33,238 bases of DNA from Chloroflexota bacterium (GCA_014338005.1 QUBZ01000049.1:1-33238), one strand, 5' to 3'. Positions 23,857 through 32,585 are shown, counted from the first letter of the stretch. The notes: generated by a model from the letters alone, not told the origin. Translations and numbers: made by a program.

Positions 23857-26800
23857 TTACCCGCAGGCGTCCAGGTCGCGCCACTTCTGAACTTCATCGG
23901 CGGCCTGCTGCTCGCCGGCCTCGTCGGGCCGGATGGTCAGGCGGCGGTTGGCGATTTCTTCGCATTCCGCGCCCTTCTCGACGGCGCTCCAGTCGCCGCG
24001 CACGTATTTATACTCGATGGCCGTCCCCTCTTTGATCTCCAGCGTGATCGTCCAGTGGGTATCGTCGGCCTGTGTCATTTCCAGTCCCGCCGGGTCCCAG
24101 CGCGGGTAGCCGCTGCCGCCGAAGTCGCCGGCGATGAACACCTTGCCGGTGGTGTAGTCCGGCACTTCGGCGACAAATGTCACCGGCACGACCAGCCGCG
24201 CCACCGTCACCGCCTCGGTACTGGTGAGCGGCGATTCGTTGAGCGCGCCATCCACCGCCGCCACGCTGTAGAAGTAGGTTTTGCCCTCGACAACCGCGCT
24301 GTCGGTATAGGCCGTGCTTTCGGCAGCAGTTTCCGCGATCATCTCGGCGGCTTCGCCGTCCGCCGACCGGTACACCCGGTAAGCGAACAGGTTTTCATCC
24401 ACCACTGCTTCCCATTCCAGCGCCACGCCGGAAAGCGACGCCCGCACGATGCGAGCTTCCGCCGGCGCTTCCGGCGGCGTGGTATCGCCGGAGGCCGCCA
24501 GCGTAACCAGCGGCAGTGTGCCGTCCGCCCGCCGGACGGTCGTCCAGGTCAGCCCGGCGTCGGCGCTGAACTGCACCACTACCTGATATTCACCGACCGC
24601 CTGCGGCGCGATGGTGACGCTGTAGGCGTCCGCGCCGTCCACATCGCCGGCGTAAACCATCGGCAGGTCGGCGGCCAGGTCGCCGCCCGCCGGGACGAGC
24701 GCCGCCCGCGCCAGGATGCCCGGCGTCTGCCCGGCGGCCTCGGTCACGCCGTCTATCTTCACGGCGGCCTGTACCGGGACGTTGAGGCCAAACACCAGTT
24801 CCAGTTCCCGGTCTTCGGCAGACTCGCCGACGTAGAATGTTTCATCAATCGTATAGCTCGGCGCGGCCATGATGCTCGCGCCGGGGTCGCCAACCAGGCC
24901 GTTTTCGCCAGCGGCGGCGACCGCGTAATAATACACAAAACCGTTCGTCACCGTCTCGTCGGCGAAGGTCGTCCCGCTGACCGGCGTCTCGGTTAGCGGC
25001 TCAAAACCGCCGGACGCCACCGGGCTGCGGTAAACGATATAACCTGCTGCCCCATCCGCCGCTTCCCATTCCAGCAAAACCTGGCCGGAGCGGGCGACAG
25101 TGGTCAGGCCGTCGGGCGCGGCGGGCGCTTCAAAAGCGGCGGCGTCTGCCGTCACCGTCCAGATGATGCCGCTCCGCGCCGGGACGGCCACCTCGGCGCT
25201 GCCGCCGTCGGTGCTGATCGGCGCGCCGTCCGGGAAGGGCTGGAGCCTTAAGCCAGAAGGCAGCAGACCGCCAAAGTCCAGGCGCACCTGCCGGTCGGTG
25301 GCGCTGCGGTTGAGTGCCACCAGCGCCGCGCTGCCGTCGGCTTTGCTCAGGCGGGCGAACGCATACAGGCCGTTCTGGTCATCGGCCAGCAGCGTGACCA
25401 TCTCGCCGGTACGCAGGGCGGGGTTATCGCGCCGCAGCGCGCCAAGCCCCCGGTAAAAGGCCAGCATATCTTCATCCGGCGGCGGGTAATAGTCGCCTTC
25501 CGTGTCCGGCCAGGGGTACGGCGCGCGGTTGTATGGGTCGTCCTGGTAGACGCCGCCGCTGTCGCGGATGCTCGGCGCGTCTATGGCGATTTCGTCGCCG
25601 TAATAAATCGTCGGCGCGCCCGGCAGCGCGAACTGCGCCAGCGCGGCCAGTTTGTGCGCCTGCCGGTCGCTGCCGACCACAAAAAACAGGCGCGAAACAT
25701 CGTGGCTGGACAGCACGTTCATCAGCGCATGGTAAGCCGGCTGCGGATAATCCTCCTCAATCGAGCGGATGGTATTGTCCAGCTCGCTGGGCGGCAGCGC
25801 GTACATCACCCGGTCGCCGTTGGAGTCGTTGTCGGTGAAGTCGGTATCGCGCACGAAACCCAGGATGCCGGCGCGCAGCCGGTAGTTCATGGTTGAGTCC
25901 CACTCGTCGCCGCCGAAAAATTCCGCCGCGTCGCTCCATTCTTCCCCGATGATGACCGTTTCCGGGTTCAAACGGCGCAGCACGGTGCGGAACATTTCCC
26001 AGTAGATGTTGTTCGGGTCGCGCCCATTGTCAATGTCCGGGGCCACGTCCAGCCGCCAGCCGCCGATGCCCTCGCGTACCCAGGTCTGGCCGACGCTGTT
26101 TTCGTCCAAAAAGAAAAAGCGCCGCGTTTCCACGATGGTATTGTTCACGCGCGGGATGGTATCAAAGCCCGCCCACGACACATAATAAAGCGGATCGGGG
26201 TCGCCGGCGCAGGGCGCGGGCTGGTTGGCGCGCGGCGGCGCGAAGTAAAACCAGGCCCGGTAAGGGGACTTCAGGCTTTCGCAGGCGCCTTCCTGGCCTT
26301 CAAAGCGGTCGAAACGGTCGAAGTAGGGGCTGTCGCTGGACAGGTGATTAAACACGCCGTCCAGGATGATTTTGATGCCGCGCTGTTCCGCCTGGCTGAC
26401 CAGCGTGCGGAAGTCCTCCAGCGTCCCCAGGATGGGGTCAATTTGCAGGTAATCCACCGTGTCGTAGCGGTGATTGGAGCGCGCCAGGAAGATCGGGTTC
26501 AGGTAGATGGCGGTCACGCCCAGGTCGTGCAGGTAGTCGAGTTTTTCGGTGATGCCGGCCAGGTCGCCGCCGTAGAAGTCGCTGTTATAGTAACCCTGGT
26601 CGCCCGCCGGGGCCAGCACGCGGCGGCCATCCACCGGCGGCTCGTTCCAGGTGTCGTGGAAGATCAGCGGCAGCGCGTCGTAAAAAACTTCATCGCCGTC
26701 CGCCGGGTTGTTGGATGGGTCGCCATCGCGGAAGCGGTCGGGGAAAATCTGGTAAACGACGGCATTCCGCATCCATTCCGGCGTGTAATATGCCGGGTCG

Positions 26801-27450
26801 TAAACCGTGATCTGGTAGCTGAGATCGGGGCTTTCGGCGTAGACCATGCCCGCGCCGCCTTCGCGGTGAGCCAGATAGGGGCTGCCGACGTTCAGGCGCG
26901 TATCGTCCTCATAATACAGCGTCTGGTTGCCGCGCGTGACGATAAAACGATACCACAGCACGGTGCTTTTGCCGCCCACGTCCAGCGTGGTTTCCCACAG
27001 GTCATACCCCTGCGGCGTGGTGGCGGCCACCCGCATCGGCAGCAGGCTTTGCGCTTCCTCGCGGGTGTTCCACACGCGCACGGTGGCCGAGTCCAGGTTG
27101 CCCGCCGCCGCACGCAGCCGCAGCGTCACGGTCGTGCCGAAGGGCGCCGCGCCGCCGGGTGTGCGATACAGGTCGGAGCGGCTGTCGTGGTAAAGCGCGC
27201 CGGGGTTGATGCCGGGGTCAGCCGCCGGGGCGGCTTCCGGCGTCAGTTCCGCCGGGATGTCCAGCGGCACGACGATGGCGCATACGTCCGATTCGGCAGC
27301 CTCGGCACATTCTTCGGTTGCCTCGGCAGTCGGTTCGGGCGCTGCTTCCGACGCCAGCGCGGACGGCTGGCCGCTTAATACCAGCAGGACGGCCAGCGCC
27401 AGCAGGGCCGCCGCTGCCCAAAACGAAAGCTTGTTCTTTTTCTCGCGCAT
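23857..27450 (-). CDS. Secreted multidomain GH13 alpha-amylase/neopullulanase-like enzyme with FN3 and starch-binding domains
   Basis: Exported glycoside hydrolase of 1197 residues that should degrade starch, pullulan or related alpha-glucans outside the cell. The signal peptide (1-34) is followed by an acidic Ala/Glu/Pro-rich spacer (to about 80), a CBM34-like N-terminal beta domain (about 85-190), and the catalytic (beta/alpha)8 barrel from VVYQIFPDRFRDGD (231-244). Conserved GH13 regions are DGVFNHL (364-370), GWRLDV with nucleophile D468, IIGEEW with acid/base E503, and SSHD with D584. Two fibronectin type III repeats follow, each with an LEWEA-type strand and a YRVYRS or YIVYRS strand. 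The C-terminus (VTFVAEVPDYTTGKVFIAGD ... EYKYVRGDW) is CBM20-like, a starch-binding module. GGAG lies about nine bases before the ATG. It is divergent from the FGGY kinase. Confidence 0.92.
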   Translation of the reverse strand: MREKKNKLSFWAAAALLALAVLLVLSGQPSALASEAAPEPTAEATEECAEAAESDVCAIVVPLDIPAELTPEAAPAADPGINPGALYHDSRSDLYRTPGGAAPFGTTVTLRLRAAAGNLDSATVRVWNTREEAQSLLPMRVAATTPQGYDLWETTLDVGGKSTVLWYRFIVTRGNQTLYYEDDTRLNVGSPYLAHREGGAGMVYAESPDLSYQITVYDPAYYTPEWMRNAVVYQIFPDRFRDGDPSNNPADGDEVFYDALPLIFHDTWNEPPVDGRRVLAPAGDQGYYNSDFYGGDLAGITEKLDYLHDLGVTAIYLNPIFLARSNHRYDTVDYLQIDPILGTLEDFRTLVSQAEQRGIKIILDGVFNHLSSDSPYFDRFDRFEGQEGACESLKSPYRAWFYFAPPRANQPAPCAGDPDPLYYVSWAGFDTIPRVNNTIVETRRFFFLDENSVGQTWVREGIGGWRLDVAPDIDNGRDPNNIYWEMFRTVLRRLNPETVIIGEEWSDAAEFFGGDEWDSTMNYRLRAGILGFVRDTDFTDNDSNGDRVMYALPPSELDNTIRSIEEDYPQPAYHALMNVLSSHDVSRLFFVVGSDRQAHKLAALAQFALPGAPTIYYGDEIAIDAPSIRDSGGVYQDDPYNRAPYPWPDTEGDYYPPPDEDMLAFYRGLGALRRDNPALRTGEMVTLLADDQNGLYAFARLSKADGSAALVALNRSATDRQVRLDFGGLLPSGLRLQPFPDGAPISTDGGSAEVAVPARSGIIWTVTADAAAFEAPAAPDGLTTVARSGQVLLEWEAADGAAGYIVYRSPVASGGFEPLTETPVSGTTFADETVTNGFVYYYAVAAAGENGLVGDPGASIMAAPSYTIDETFYVGESAEDRELELVFGLNVPVQAAVKIDGVTEAAGQTPGILARAALVPAGGDLAADLPMVYAGDVDGADAYSVTIAPQAVGEYQVVVQFSADAGLTWTTVRRADGTLPLVTLAASGDTTPPEAPAEARIVRASLSGVALEWEAVVDENLFAYRVYRSADGEAAEMIAETAAESTAYTDSAVVEGKTYFYSVAAVDGALNESPLTSTEAVTVARLVVPVTFVAEVPDYTTGKVFIAGDFGGSGYPRWDPAGLEMTQADDTHWTITLEIKEGTAIEYKYVRGDWSAVEKGAECEEIANRRLTIRPDEAGEQQAADEVQKWRDLDACG

Positions 27451-27590
27451 AAATCATCGCTCCACACAAAAATTGTTTTGGACACAAACATGCTTCCATT
27501 GTACCCGCAACCCTGCCCGGCGGCAGCAAACTCTAATGCGCGGGCGGTGCGGCAGGCGGCCATCTGGCCTGTCCTGCTCGCTGCGCCCGG

Positions 27591-27618
27591 TTGCCGGTAT
27601 CGCGGCGCGGACTACAAT
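27591..27618 (+). promoter_or_regulatory. Candidate promoter of the FGGY kinase gene
   Basis: TTGCCG (27591-27596) and TACAAT (27613-27618) are separated by 16 bp, giving a start near 27625 and a leader of about 45 nt. A second box, TATAAT at 27660-27665, stands four bases before the ATG but lacks a -35. Confidence 0.45.
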
Positions 27619-27669
27619 GGTTCTTTAGAGCTAAAAACATCGCCCCCTGCGGCGAAAAGTATAATCATC

Positions 27670-29127
27670 ATGACCATTCTTGTGCTTGACATCGGCAGTT
27701 CGTCGGCGCGGGCGCTGCTGTTCAGCGACCAGATCGAGCCGATCCCCGACGCTGCGGCCAGCGCCGGTTATCACCTGACGACCAAACCCGACGGGGCAGC
27801 CACGCTTGATGCGGCGGCGCTCCAAACACACGTCGAAACCTGCCTGGACGCCGTGATGCTGCACCCGGCGGCGCGGGATATACAGGTCGTCGGCCTGGCG
27901 ACCCTGGCCGGGAATATGCTGGGCGTGGACGCCGCCGGCGAACCGCTGACCCCCATTTACACCTACGCCGACACCCGCAGCGCCGAAGATGTCGCTTTCC
28001 TCAAAACGGCGGTGGACGCGGTCTCCAAACACCAGCGCACCGGCTGCCCGGTGCATACGGCGTACCATCCGGGGCGGCTGCACTGGCTTCGCCGCACCGA
28101 CCCGGCGCTGTTCGCGCAGGTCGTCACCTGGCTGGATTTCGGGACATACCTGTACCGGCGCTGGTTCGGGCAGGCGGCGTGCAGTTTTTCGATGGCGTCC
28201 TGGTCGGGGCTGCTCAACCGCTCCGACCTGACCTGGCACCAGCAGTGGTTGTGGGCGCTTGATATAGACGAGTCGATTCTGCCGCCGCTGGCCGACTACA
28301 GCGACATGCAGAGCGGGCTGCTGCCGGTTTATGCGGCGCGCTGGCCGGCGCTGCGGGACGTGCCGTTCTGCCTGGCGGTTGGCGACGGCGCGGCGGCCAA
28401 CGTTGGGTCGGGCTGCGTGGACGAGTCGCGCATCGCGCTCACCGTCGGCACGACCGCTGCCCTGCGGGTGATTTCCGGCGAAATTTTGCCGCACGTGCCG
28501 GACGGTCTGTGGGGCTACCGGGTGGACGCGCTGTATCACCTGATCGGCGGCGCGACCAGCGAAGGCGGCAACATCTATCACTGGGCACGGGAAACGCTGC
28601 GGCTAGAAGGCAGCCTGGAGGAGGCGCTGATGCAGCGCACGCCGGATTCGCACGGGCTGACGTTTTTGCCGCTGCTGGCGGGGGAACGCAGCCCCGGTTG
28701 GGCAGCCGACGCAGCCGGCGCGATCACCGGGCTGCGGCTGTCCACCACGCCGCTGGACATCGCCCAGGCCGCGCTGGAAGGCGTGGCGCTGCGGCTGGCG
28801 GCGGTGGCCGACCAGCTTATGCCGCTGGCCGGCCCGGATGCAGCGGTCAGCGGCGGGGGCGGCGCGCTGCGGCGCTCGCCGGCGTGGGCTTCCATCATCG
28901 CCAACGCGCTGGGCCGCCCGCTGCACCTGCTGGACGAGTCCGAAATCACGGCGCGCGGGACAGCCATCCTGGCGCTGCGCGCGCTAGGGCGCTGTGGGCT
29001 GGCGGATTTTCCGCCCCGTTTTGCCTATACGATTGAACCCGTCCCCGCAATTGTGGACATCCTGCAGGCTGCCCGCGAGCGGCAGGCCCGGCTCTATGAG
29101 CAGACCATTGGGGACGGGGCCGGTTAA
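27670..29127 (+). CDS. FGGY-family carbohydrate kinase (gluconokinase-like)
   Basis: Sugar or sugar-acid kinase of 485 residues. The frame is open from 27478, but the ATG at 27670 is the right start: it begins MTILVLDIGSSSARALLF, the phosphate-1 ATP-binding strand that opens every FGGY kinase, and it follows the promoter signals. Further features are the YTYADTRS substrate segment, the HPGRLHWLRRTDPALF segment, AVGDGAAANVGSG (catalytic-Asp region), ALTVGTTAALRV, and the C-terminal adenosine motif AVSGGGGALRRSPAW. Members phosphorylate gluconate, glycerol, xylulose and others; GNMLGVD, WLDFGTYLYRRWFG and the HPGRL segment look most like the gluconokinase branch. The GH13 gene is divergent, so both may serve carbohydrate use. 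It overlaps the next gene's 3' end by four bases. Confidence 0.87.
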   Translation: MTILVLDIGSSSARALLFSDQIEPIPDAAASAGYHLTTKPDGAATLDAAALQTHVETCLDAVMLHPAARDIQVVGLATLAGNMLGVDAAGEPLTPIYTYADTRSAEDVAFLKTAVDAVSKHQRTGCPVHTAYHPGRLHWLRRTDPALFAQVVTWLDFGTYLYRRWFGQAACSFSMASWSGLLNRSDLTWHQQWLWALDIDESILPPLADYSDMQSGLLPVYAARWPALRDVPFCLAVGDGAAANVGSGCVDESRIALTVGTTAALRVISGEILPHVPDGLWGYRVDALYHLIGGATSEGGNIYHWARETLRLEGSLEEALMQRTPDSHGLTFLPLLAGERSPGWAADAAGAITGLRLSTTPLDIAQAALEGVALRLAAVADQLMPLAGPDAAVSGGGGALRRSPAWASIIANALGRPLHLLDESEITARGTAILALRALGRCGLADFPPRFAYTIEPVPAIVDILQAARERQARLYEQTIGDGAG

Positions 29128-29621
29128 TCGTCGTCCATCTCCATTTCTTCCATTTCCGGCGCTTCGGACGAGCTGCCGAAGGTGGCGCGCAGCCCGGCGA
29201 TGAACTGCGCCTTCTGCTCGGCGTTCAGGTTTGCCTCCGGGTGCAGCGGCAGATAGAACCGGGGCGGCATATCGTTATAGATGTGCCATTCCAGGTCGGC
29301 CACATCTATTTCACGCGGGTCATCTTCGGAAAAATTCAGCGCGGCGCGGCCTTTGTTCACATCCCGCGTCACCAGCCAGGACGCCGGGGCGATCTGCGCG
29401 TACCAGGGCCAGACGGTTTCGTTGCTGTGGCAGTCAAAACAGGCCTGGCGCGCCGTCTGTTCGGTCTGCGGCGAATCCCAGGCGATGAGCCGGATAACGG
29501 CAGGATTGGGGTCGCGCTTTAAGACCGGCACGAAGTTTCCCACTGGCAAAAGCTGAATTACGATAAACCCGGCAGCCAGCAGCGCCGCCAGTCCTAACAC
29601 AATTTTTCGCCCACGCGGCAT
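29124..29621 (-). CDS. Haem-binding-domain protein with CxxCH motif
   Basis: Membrane-anchored protein of 165 residues with one N-terminal helix (about 7-25, uncleaved or signal-type) and an extracytoplasmic domain. ACFDCHSNETVWPWYAQIAP carries the CxxCH c-type haem attachment site and matches the haem-binding domain family, in which CxDCHSN-T-WPWY is diagnostic. A conserved WHIYNDMPPRFYLPLHP segment follows. The acidic tail has several Glu, Asp and Met residues and ends in DDD. It probably carries out electron transfer or haem sensing at the membrane. AGGGGA lies about seven bases before the ATG. Its 3' end overlaps the convergent FGGY kinase gene by four bases. Confidence 0.87.
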   Translation of the reverse strand: MPRGRKIVLGLAALLAAGFIVIQLLPVGNFVPVLKRDPNPAVIRLIAWDSPQTEQTARQACFDCHSNETVWPWYAQIAPASWLVTRDVNKGRAALNFSEDDPREIDVADLEWHIYNDMPPRFYLPLHPEANLNAEQKAQFIAGLRATFGSSSEAPEMEEMEMDDD

Positions 29622-29699
29622 ATTTTTTCCCCTGTAGCGAATCGGCTTCAGGGAAAAGCCTAACGCCGCCGGGCTTGCTGAATCCTAAACAGGTTTGAA

Positions 29700-29840
29700 T
29701 TAAAAAATGAGGCGCAGCGCAAAAGGCGCGCCGCTGGCTGCCGCGCCCGCATAAGCCAGCAGGAACAGGGCGAACAGCCCGGCAAAACCGGCCATCTTAC
29801 GCTGCATGGCGGCGTCCCACACGCCGTTAATCCAGATCAT
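29700..29840 (-). CDS. Small hydrophobic protein, hypothetical
   Basis: A possible 46-residue membrane peptide starting MIWINGVWDAAMQRK, then a single helix GFAGLFALFLLAYAGAA, and a short end APFALRLIF. The frame stays open up to 29927, but the ATG at 29840 is preferred because GGGGGA stands about eight bases before it and the upstream part is not protein-like. I do not recognise a family. It lies just upstream of the haem-binding protein gene on the same strand and may be its partner. It could also be chance coding. Confidence 0.4.
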   Translation of the reverse strand: MIWINGVWDAAMQRKMAGFAGLFALFLLAYAGAAASGAPFALRLIF

Positions 29841-29937
29841 CGAACAATCCCCCGCCGGGCGCGCGGCCCGGCCCGTGCTAAATTTAATCTTCTCCTTCAG
29901 CATACACCGAAGCCGCATTTTGGACAATCAAGACAAA

Positions 29938-29965
29938 AAAAAGCGCCGGTTTATTGGCGCTTTTT
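29938..29965. terminator. Bidirectional intrinsic terminator
   Basis: AAAAAGCGCC (29938-29947) and GGCGCTTTTT (29956-29965) form a perfect 10-bp stem with an 8-base loop. The A-run and T-run at its ends make a terminator in both directions. On the minus strand it would end transcripts from the GT39-like gene before the small hydrophobic gene. Confidence 0.8.
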
Positions 29966-29995
29966 GCCATTGTAGGAGCGGCTTTCTGGCCGTCG

Positions 29996-30034
29996 AACCG
30001 GATGCATAGAAGCGCGTCTCATATGCAGCCGGTT
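29996..30034. repeat. Imperfect palindrome of the extragenic repeat cluster
   Basis: AACCGG (29996-30001) pairs with CCGGTT (30029-30034), with an inner GCATA/TATGC stem. The loop contains AGAAGCGCGTCTC (30008-30020), which recurs exactly at 30220-30232. Confidence 0.5.
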
Positions 30035-30061
30035 AAGGAATTTCTCCGCTTACCGGCCTTG

Positions 30062-30203
30062 TTGACCCCACCCCCAACCCCTCGCACTCAGGGGATATAC
30101 GTCCCCATCCGGCTCGCCGAATTCAGGGATGGACACACCGCACACTCGCCGCTGGCCTCCCCTGAATTCGGGGGAGGTGGCGCGGAGCGCCGGAGGGGGT
30201 CAA
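30062..30203. mobile_element. MITE-like palindromic element, about 142 bp
   Basis: Ends TTGACCCC (30062-30069) and GGGGTCAA (30196-30203) are exact inverted repeats. Inside, CGAATTCAGGG (30118-30128) and CCCTGAATTCG (30160-30170) form a second perfect 11-bp inverted repeat. No coding frame is credible. Copies of a 13-base repeat flank the element at 30008 and 30220. It fills most of the gene-free stretch 29928-30254. It could be a non-autonomous transposon derivative or a REP-like element; no target duplication is obvious. Confidence 0.5.
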
Positions 30204-30254
30204 AACACACCGGGCGCACAGAAGCGCGTCTCTACAGGGGACACGGGCAATTAT

Positions 30255-32060
30255 TCACCGGCGGACGCGCACCGTCGCCAGCAGGTAGGCGTCGTCGTCG
30301 CGGTTTCCGTCCGCCGGGAGCAGCCGCGCGCCGTCGCGCCAATCGTAAACCGCCACCGTCAGTGGGTACTCGCCGGGCGGCACATCCGCCGGGATGAGCA
30401 GCGTGCGCGCGTCCGGCGTCCAGCGGTCGGCGGGCAGCAGCGGCGCGGGGACGCGCCCCCGGTCGAAACCGCCGTCCTGCTGGGCCAGCACGCGGCCATC
30501 CTCCGCCAGCAGGTACAGCCCGACCGAATAATCGGCCTGGGGCGTGCCGGCAGCGCGCCACCACAGGTCAAAATCGAGCGTCTGGCCGGGCGCGGCTTCG
30601 ATCACCCCCGGCGGCGCGAACATCCCCAGCGCGATCTGCTGCCCAAACACCGCCAGCGGCGCGGCGGGCGCGCGCTGGTAAAACTCCGCCACCAGCACGC
30701 CCAGCACGTAGCGGCGCGTTAGCAGCGCATCCGGCGGCAGGGCGTCTATCGCCTCGAAGCGCACCGCCCAGCCGGCGTCCACCAGCCATACCCGCTCCGG
30801 CTGGCCGGGGTCTTGCAGCCAGCCGTTCAGCGGTACGATGTGGGCGGGTTGCCCCATCTCTCGGAGCAGGTAATAATCCAGGCTGTACGGCTCGCCGCGC
30901 AGCACGAACAGGTCATCCGGGCGGGCTTCGGCGGCCATCACGTCGGCGAGGCCGCGCCAGTCCGGCGTGAGGAACGGCCAGAACACCGGGTAGCGGGCGA
31001 TGCCAACCGCCACGAAAACCAGCGCCGCCGCAGCGGCGGCCACCCGCCCAACCAGATAGCGGCTGACCCAGGCCAGCCCCGCGCCGAACAGGATGCACAC
31101 GCCCGACAGCGTGAAAATCATATTACGTTCGATGAACCAGACGAAGCGGGTATTCAGCAGCAGGCTCAAAATCAGGGGGATGGTTAGCCAGATCAACAGC
31201 AGCAGCCCGGCCTGTTTGCGGCGCGTTCGCCAGGCCGCCGCCGCGCCGATGACCGTCAGCGCCGCGCCCAGCAGGTAGTCGCCGTTCCACACGCGGTCAA
31301 TGTACGAGCGGATGGCGTAACCGGCGTCACGGGTGGCGTAACCCAACCCCTGCTGCCCCTGCCGAATCTGCCCCAGGAGCGGCGGCAGCCAGGGCAGGAA
31401 CAGCACGCCGCCCAGCGCCAGCGCCGCCGCCAGCCGCAGCCAGTCGCGCCGCCGCAGCACAAACAGGCCGTGCAGCCCCAGGACAACTGCCATCCAGATG
31501 CCGTAATAGTGGGTGTATAGGGCCGCCGCTTGCAGCAGCGCCACCGCCGCCAGCCCGCCGTTGGTCTGCGGGCGGCGCGTCCAGCGTTCGTAAAGCCACA
31601 CCTGCGCCGCCGCCAGCGCGAAAAACAGGGTGTAGTGCCGCGCCAGCCGCCCGAAGTAAATCAGAAACAGCGAACCGGTGGCCAGCAGCGCGGCATAAAT
31701 GCCGGCCCGCCGCCCGTACCAGTCTGCGCCGGCCCGGTAAGTGCAGGCCACACCGACCAGCGCGCACAGCCCCGCCAGCCAGCGCAGCGCGATTTCGCCG
31801 TCCCCGGCCAGGCGGGTATAAAACCAGCCCAGCAGAAAATACAGCGGCGGATGCACGCCGCGTTCGGCGGCAAACGTCCACACCGACGGCAGATCGCCGC
31901 GCAGCGCCACGCCCATCCAGCTTTCGTCCTCCCACAGGCTGACGCCGTTCGCGCCGATCAGGTACAGCCCGGCAGCAAACAGCAAAATCGCCAGCAGAAT
32001 GGCCGGAATGACGGGCGGCGAGGCCGGTTTTTGCGAACTGCGATCACTCCCCAGGCGCAA
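30255..32060 (-). CDS. GT39-like integral membrane glycosyltransferase (ArnT/PMT-type)
   Basis: Polytopic membrane protein of about 601 residues with roughly ten hydrophobic helices in the first 400 and a soluble C-terminal domain of about 200. Shortly after the first helix comes GVSLWEDESWMGVAL, where the Asp-Glu pair matches the acidic catalytic region of GT39/GT83 enzymes, followed by GVHPPLYFLLGWFYTRLAGD, also typical. Such enzymes use polyprenyl-phosphate sugars to glycosylate proteins or lipids outside the membrane. The C-terminal part after GLADVMAAEARPDD is beta-rich. Two starts compete: ATG 32087 and TTG 32060. TTG is preferred because GAGGAG lies about nine bases before it. Either overlaps the end of the tail-tube-like gene, suggesting coupling. 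Sugar and acceptor are unknown. Confidence 0.82.
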   Translation of the reverse strand: MRLGSDRSSQKPASPPVIPAILLAILLFAAGLYLIGANGVSLWEDESWMGVALRGDLPSVWTFAAERGVHPPLYFLLGWFYTRLAGDGEIALRWLAGLCALVGVACTYRAGADWYGRRAGIYAALLATGSLFLIYFGRLARHYTLFFALAAAQVWLYERWTRRPQTNGGLAAVALLQAAALYTHYYGIWMAVVLGLHGLFVLRRRDWLRLAAALALGGVLFLPWLPPLLGQIRQGQQGLGYATRDAGYAIRSYIDRVWNGDYLLGAALTVIGAAAAWRTRRKQAGLLLLIWLTIPLILSLLLNTRFVWFIERNMIFTLSGVCILFGAGLAWVSRYLVGRVAAAAAALVFVAVGIARYPVFWPFLTPDWRGLADVMAAEARPDDLFVLRGEPYSLDYYLLREMGQPAHIVPLNGWLQDPGQPERVWLVDAGWAVRFEAIDALPPDALLTRRYVLGVLVAEFYQRAPAAPLAVFGQQIALGMFAPPGVIEAAPGQTLDFDLWWRAAGTPQADYSVGLYLLAEDGRVLAQQDGGFDRGRVPAPLLPADRWTPDARTLLIPADVPPGEYPLTVAVYDWRDGARLLPADGNRDDDAYLLATVRVRR

Positions 32061-32514
32061 CCGGCCAGGTCTCCTCGATGGTATCAAAATGAATCGTCAG
32101 CGTTTCCTCGACCAGATCGGCGGAGGCGCTGTTAAAATCCGAGTAAGCCACCTCGCTGATCCACGCGCCGTTGACCGTCCAGCGGCGGATTTCCACGTCG
32201 TCGTCTATTGCCACCAGCGCCAGGGTGCGCCGGGGCCGCACGATGTCGGCCTTCGCCGCCACCGTCTCGCGCAGCCAGCGGTTGAAGGGCGTATTGGGGT
32301 CGCGCTGCACCATCTTAACGACCTTAAAAGGCTCCTGCACTTGTTTGAGCGTGGTGGTGGTTTTAACATCCAGCTTGAAGGGGAAAAAGCCGGTCACACG
32401 CAGGATGCCGGTTATGTGTTCGCCGTCCAGCTCCAGGGCGAACTCATGAGCGGATAAACTATCAATCACCTGGAGGCCGGTTTCCTGGCCTGCCGGGACG
32501 ATGGAGTCGGTCAT
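32044..32514 (-). CDS. Phage tail-tube-like protein (T4 gp19-related), orphan
   Basis: Protein of 156 residues resembling the inner-tube family of contractile tails and phage-like injection systems. Indications are HEFALELDGEHITGILRVTGFF at about 24-45, a KTTTTLKQVQEPFKVVKMVQRD stretch, NTPFNRWLRETV (the tube-family W segment), RTLALVAIDDDVEIRRWTVNGAWI and the closing SADLVEETLTIHFDTIEE. Such proteins stack as hexameric rings. No sheath, baseplate, spike or AAA ATPase gene lies in the window, so its job here is open. GGAG stands about nine bases before the ATG. A promoter with palindromes precedes it. The downstream GT39-like gene overlaps its 3' end. Fold assignment is from pattern only. Confidence 0.7.
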   Translation of the reverse strand: MTDSIVPAGQETGLQVIDSLSAHEFALELDGEHITGILRVTGFFPFKLDVKTTTTLKQVQEPFKVVKMVQRDPNTPFNRWLRETVAAKADIVRPRRTLALVAIDDDVEIRRWTVNGAWISEVAYSDFNSASADLVEETLTIHFDTIEETWPVAPGE

Positions 32515-32555
32515 CGGGGTTTCTCCTGTCAGCAGTGGGCCGGATAGTTTAGAAA

Positions 32556-32584
32556 ACTATACCGCTTTGGGGTTTAAACCACAA
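32556..32584 (-). promoter_or_regulatory. Candidate promoter of the tail-tube-like gene with operator-like palindromes
   Basis: On the minus strand TTGTGG (32584-32579) and TATAGT (32561-32556) are 17 bp apart; the -10 matches five of six bases. A perfect inverted repeat ATAGTTT-AGA-AAACTAT (32544-32560) overlaps the -10, and a 10-bp palindrome GGTTTAAACC (32571-32580) overlaps the spacer and -35. Both are placed where a repressor would act; no binding protein can be named. Confidence 0.45.
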
Positions 32585-32585
32585 A

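Noticed and set aside
23803..24996. Long plus-strand frame antisense to the GH13 gene
   Set aside because: Rich in Arg, His and Gly, as shadow frames in GC-rich genes are; the opposite strand encodes a clear GH13 enzyme.
26344..27378. Second long plus-strand frame antisense to the GH13 gene
   Set aside because: It is the mirror of conserved GH13 motifs and has no family features or start signals.
27478..27669. N-terminal extension of the FGGY kinase
   Set aside because: FGGY kinases begin directly with the DIGSSSAR-type strand; the extension also covers the promoter region.
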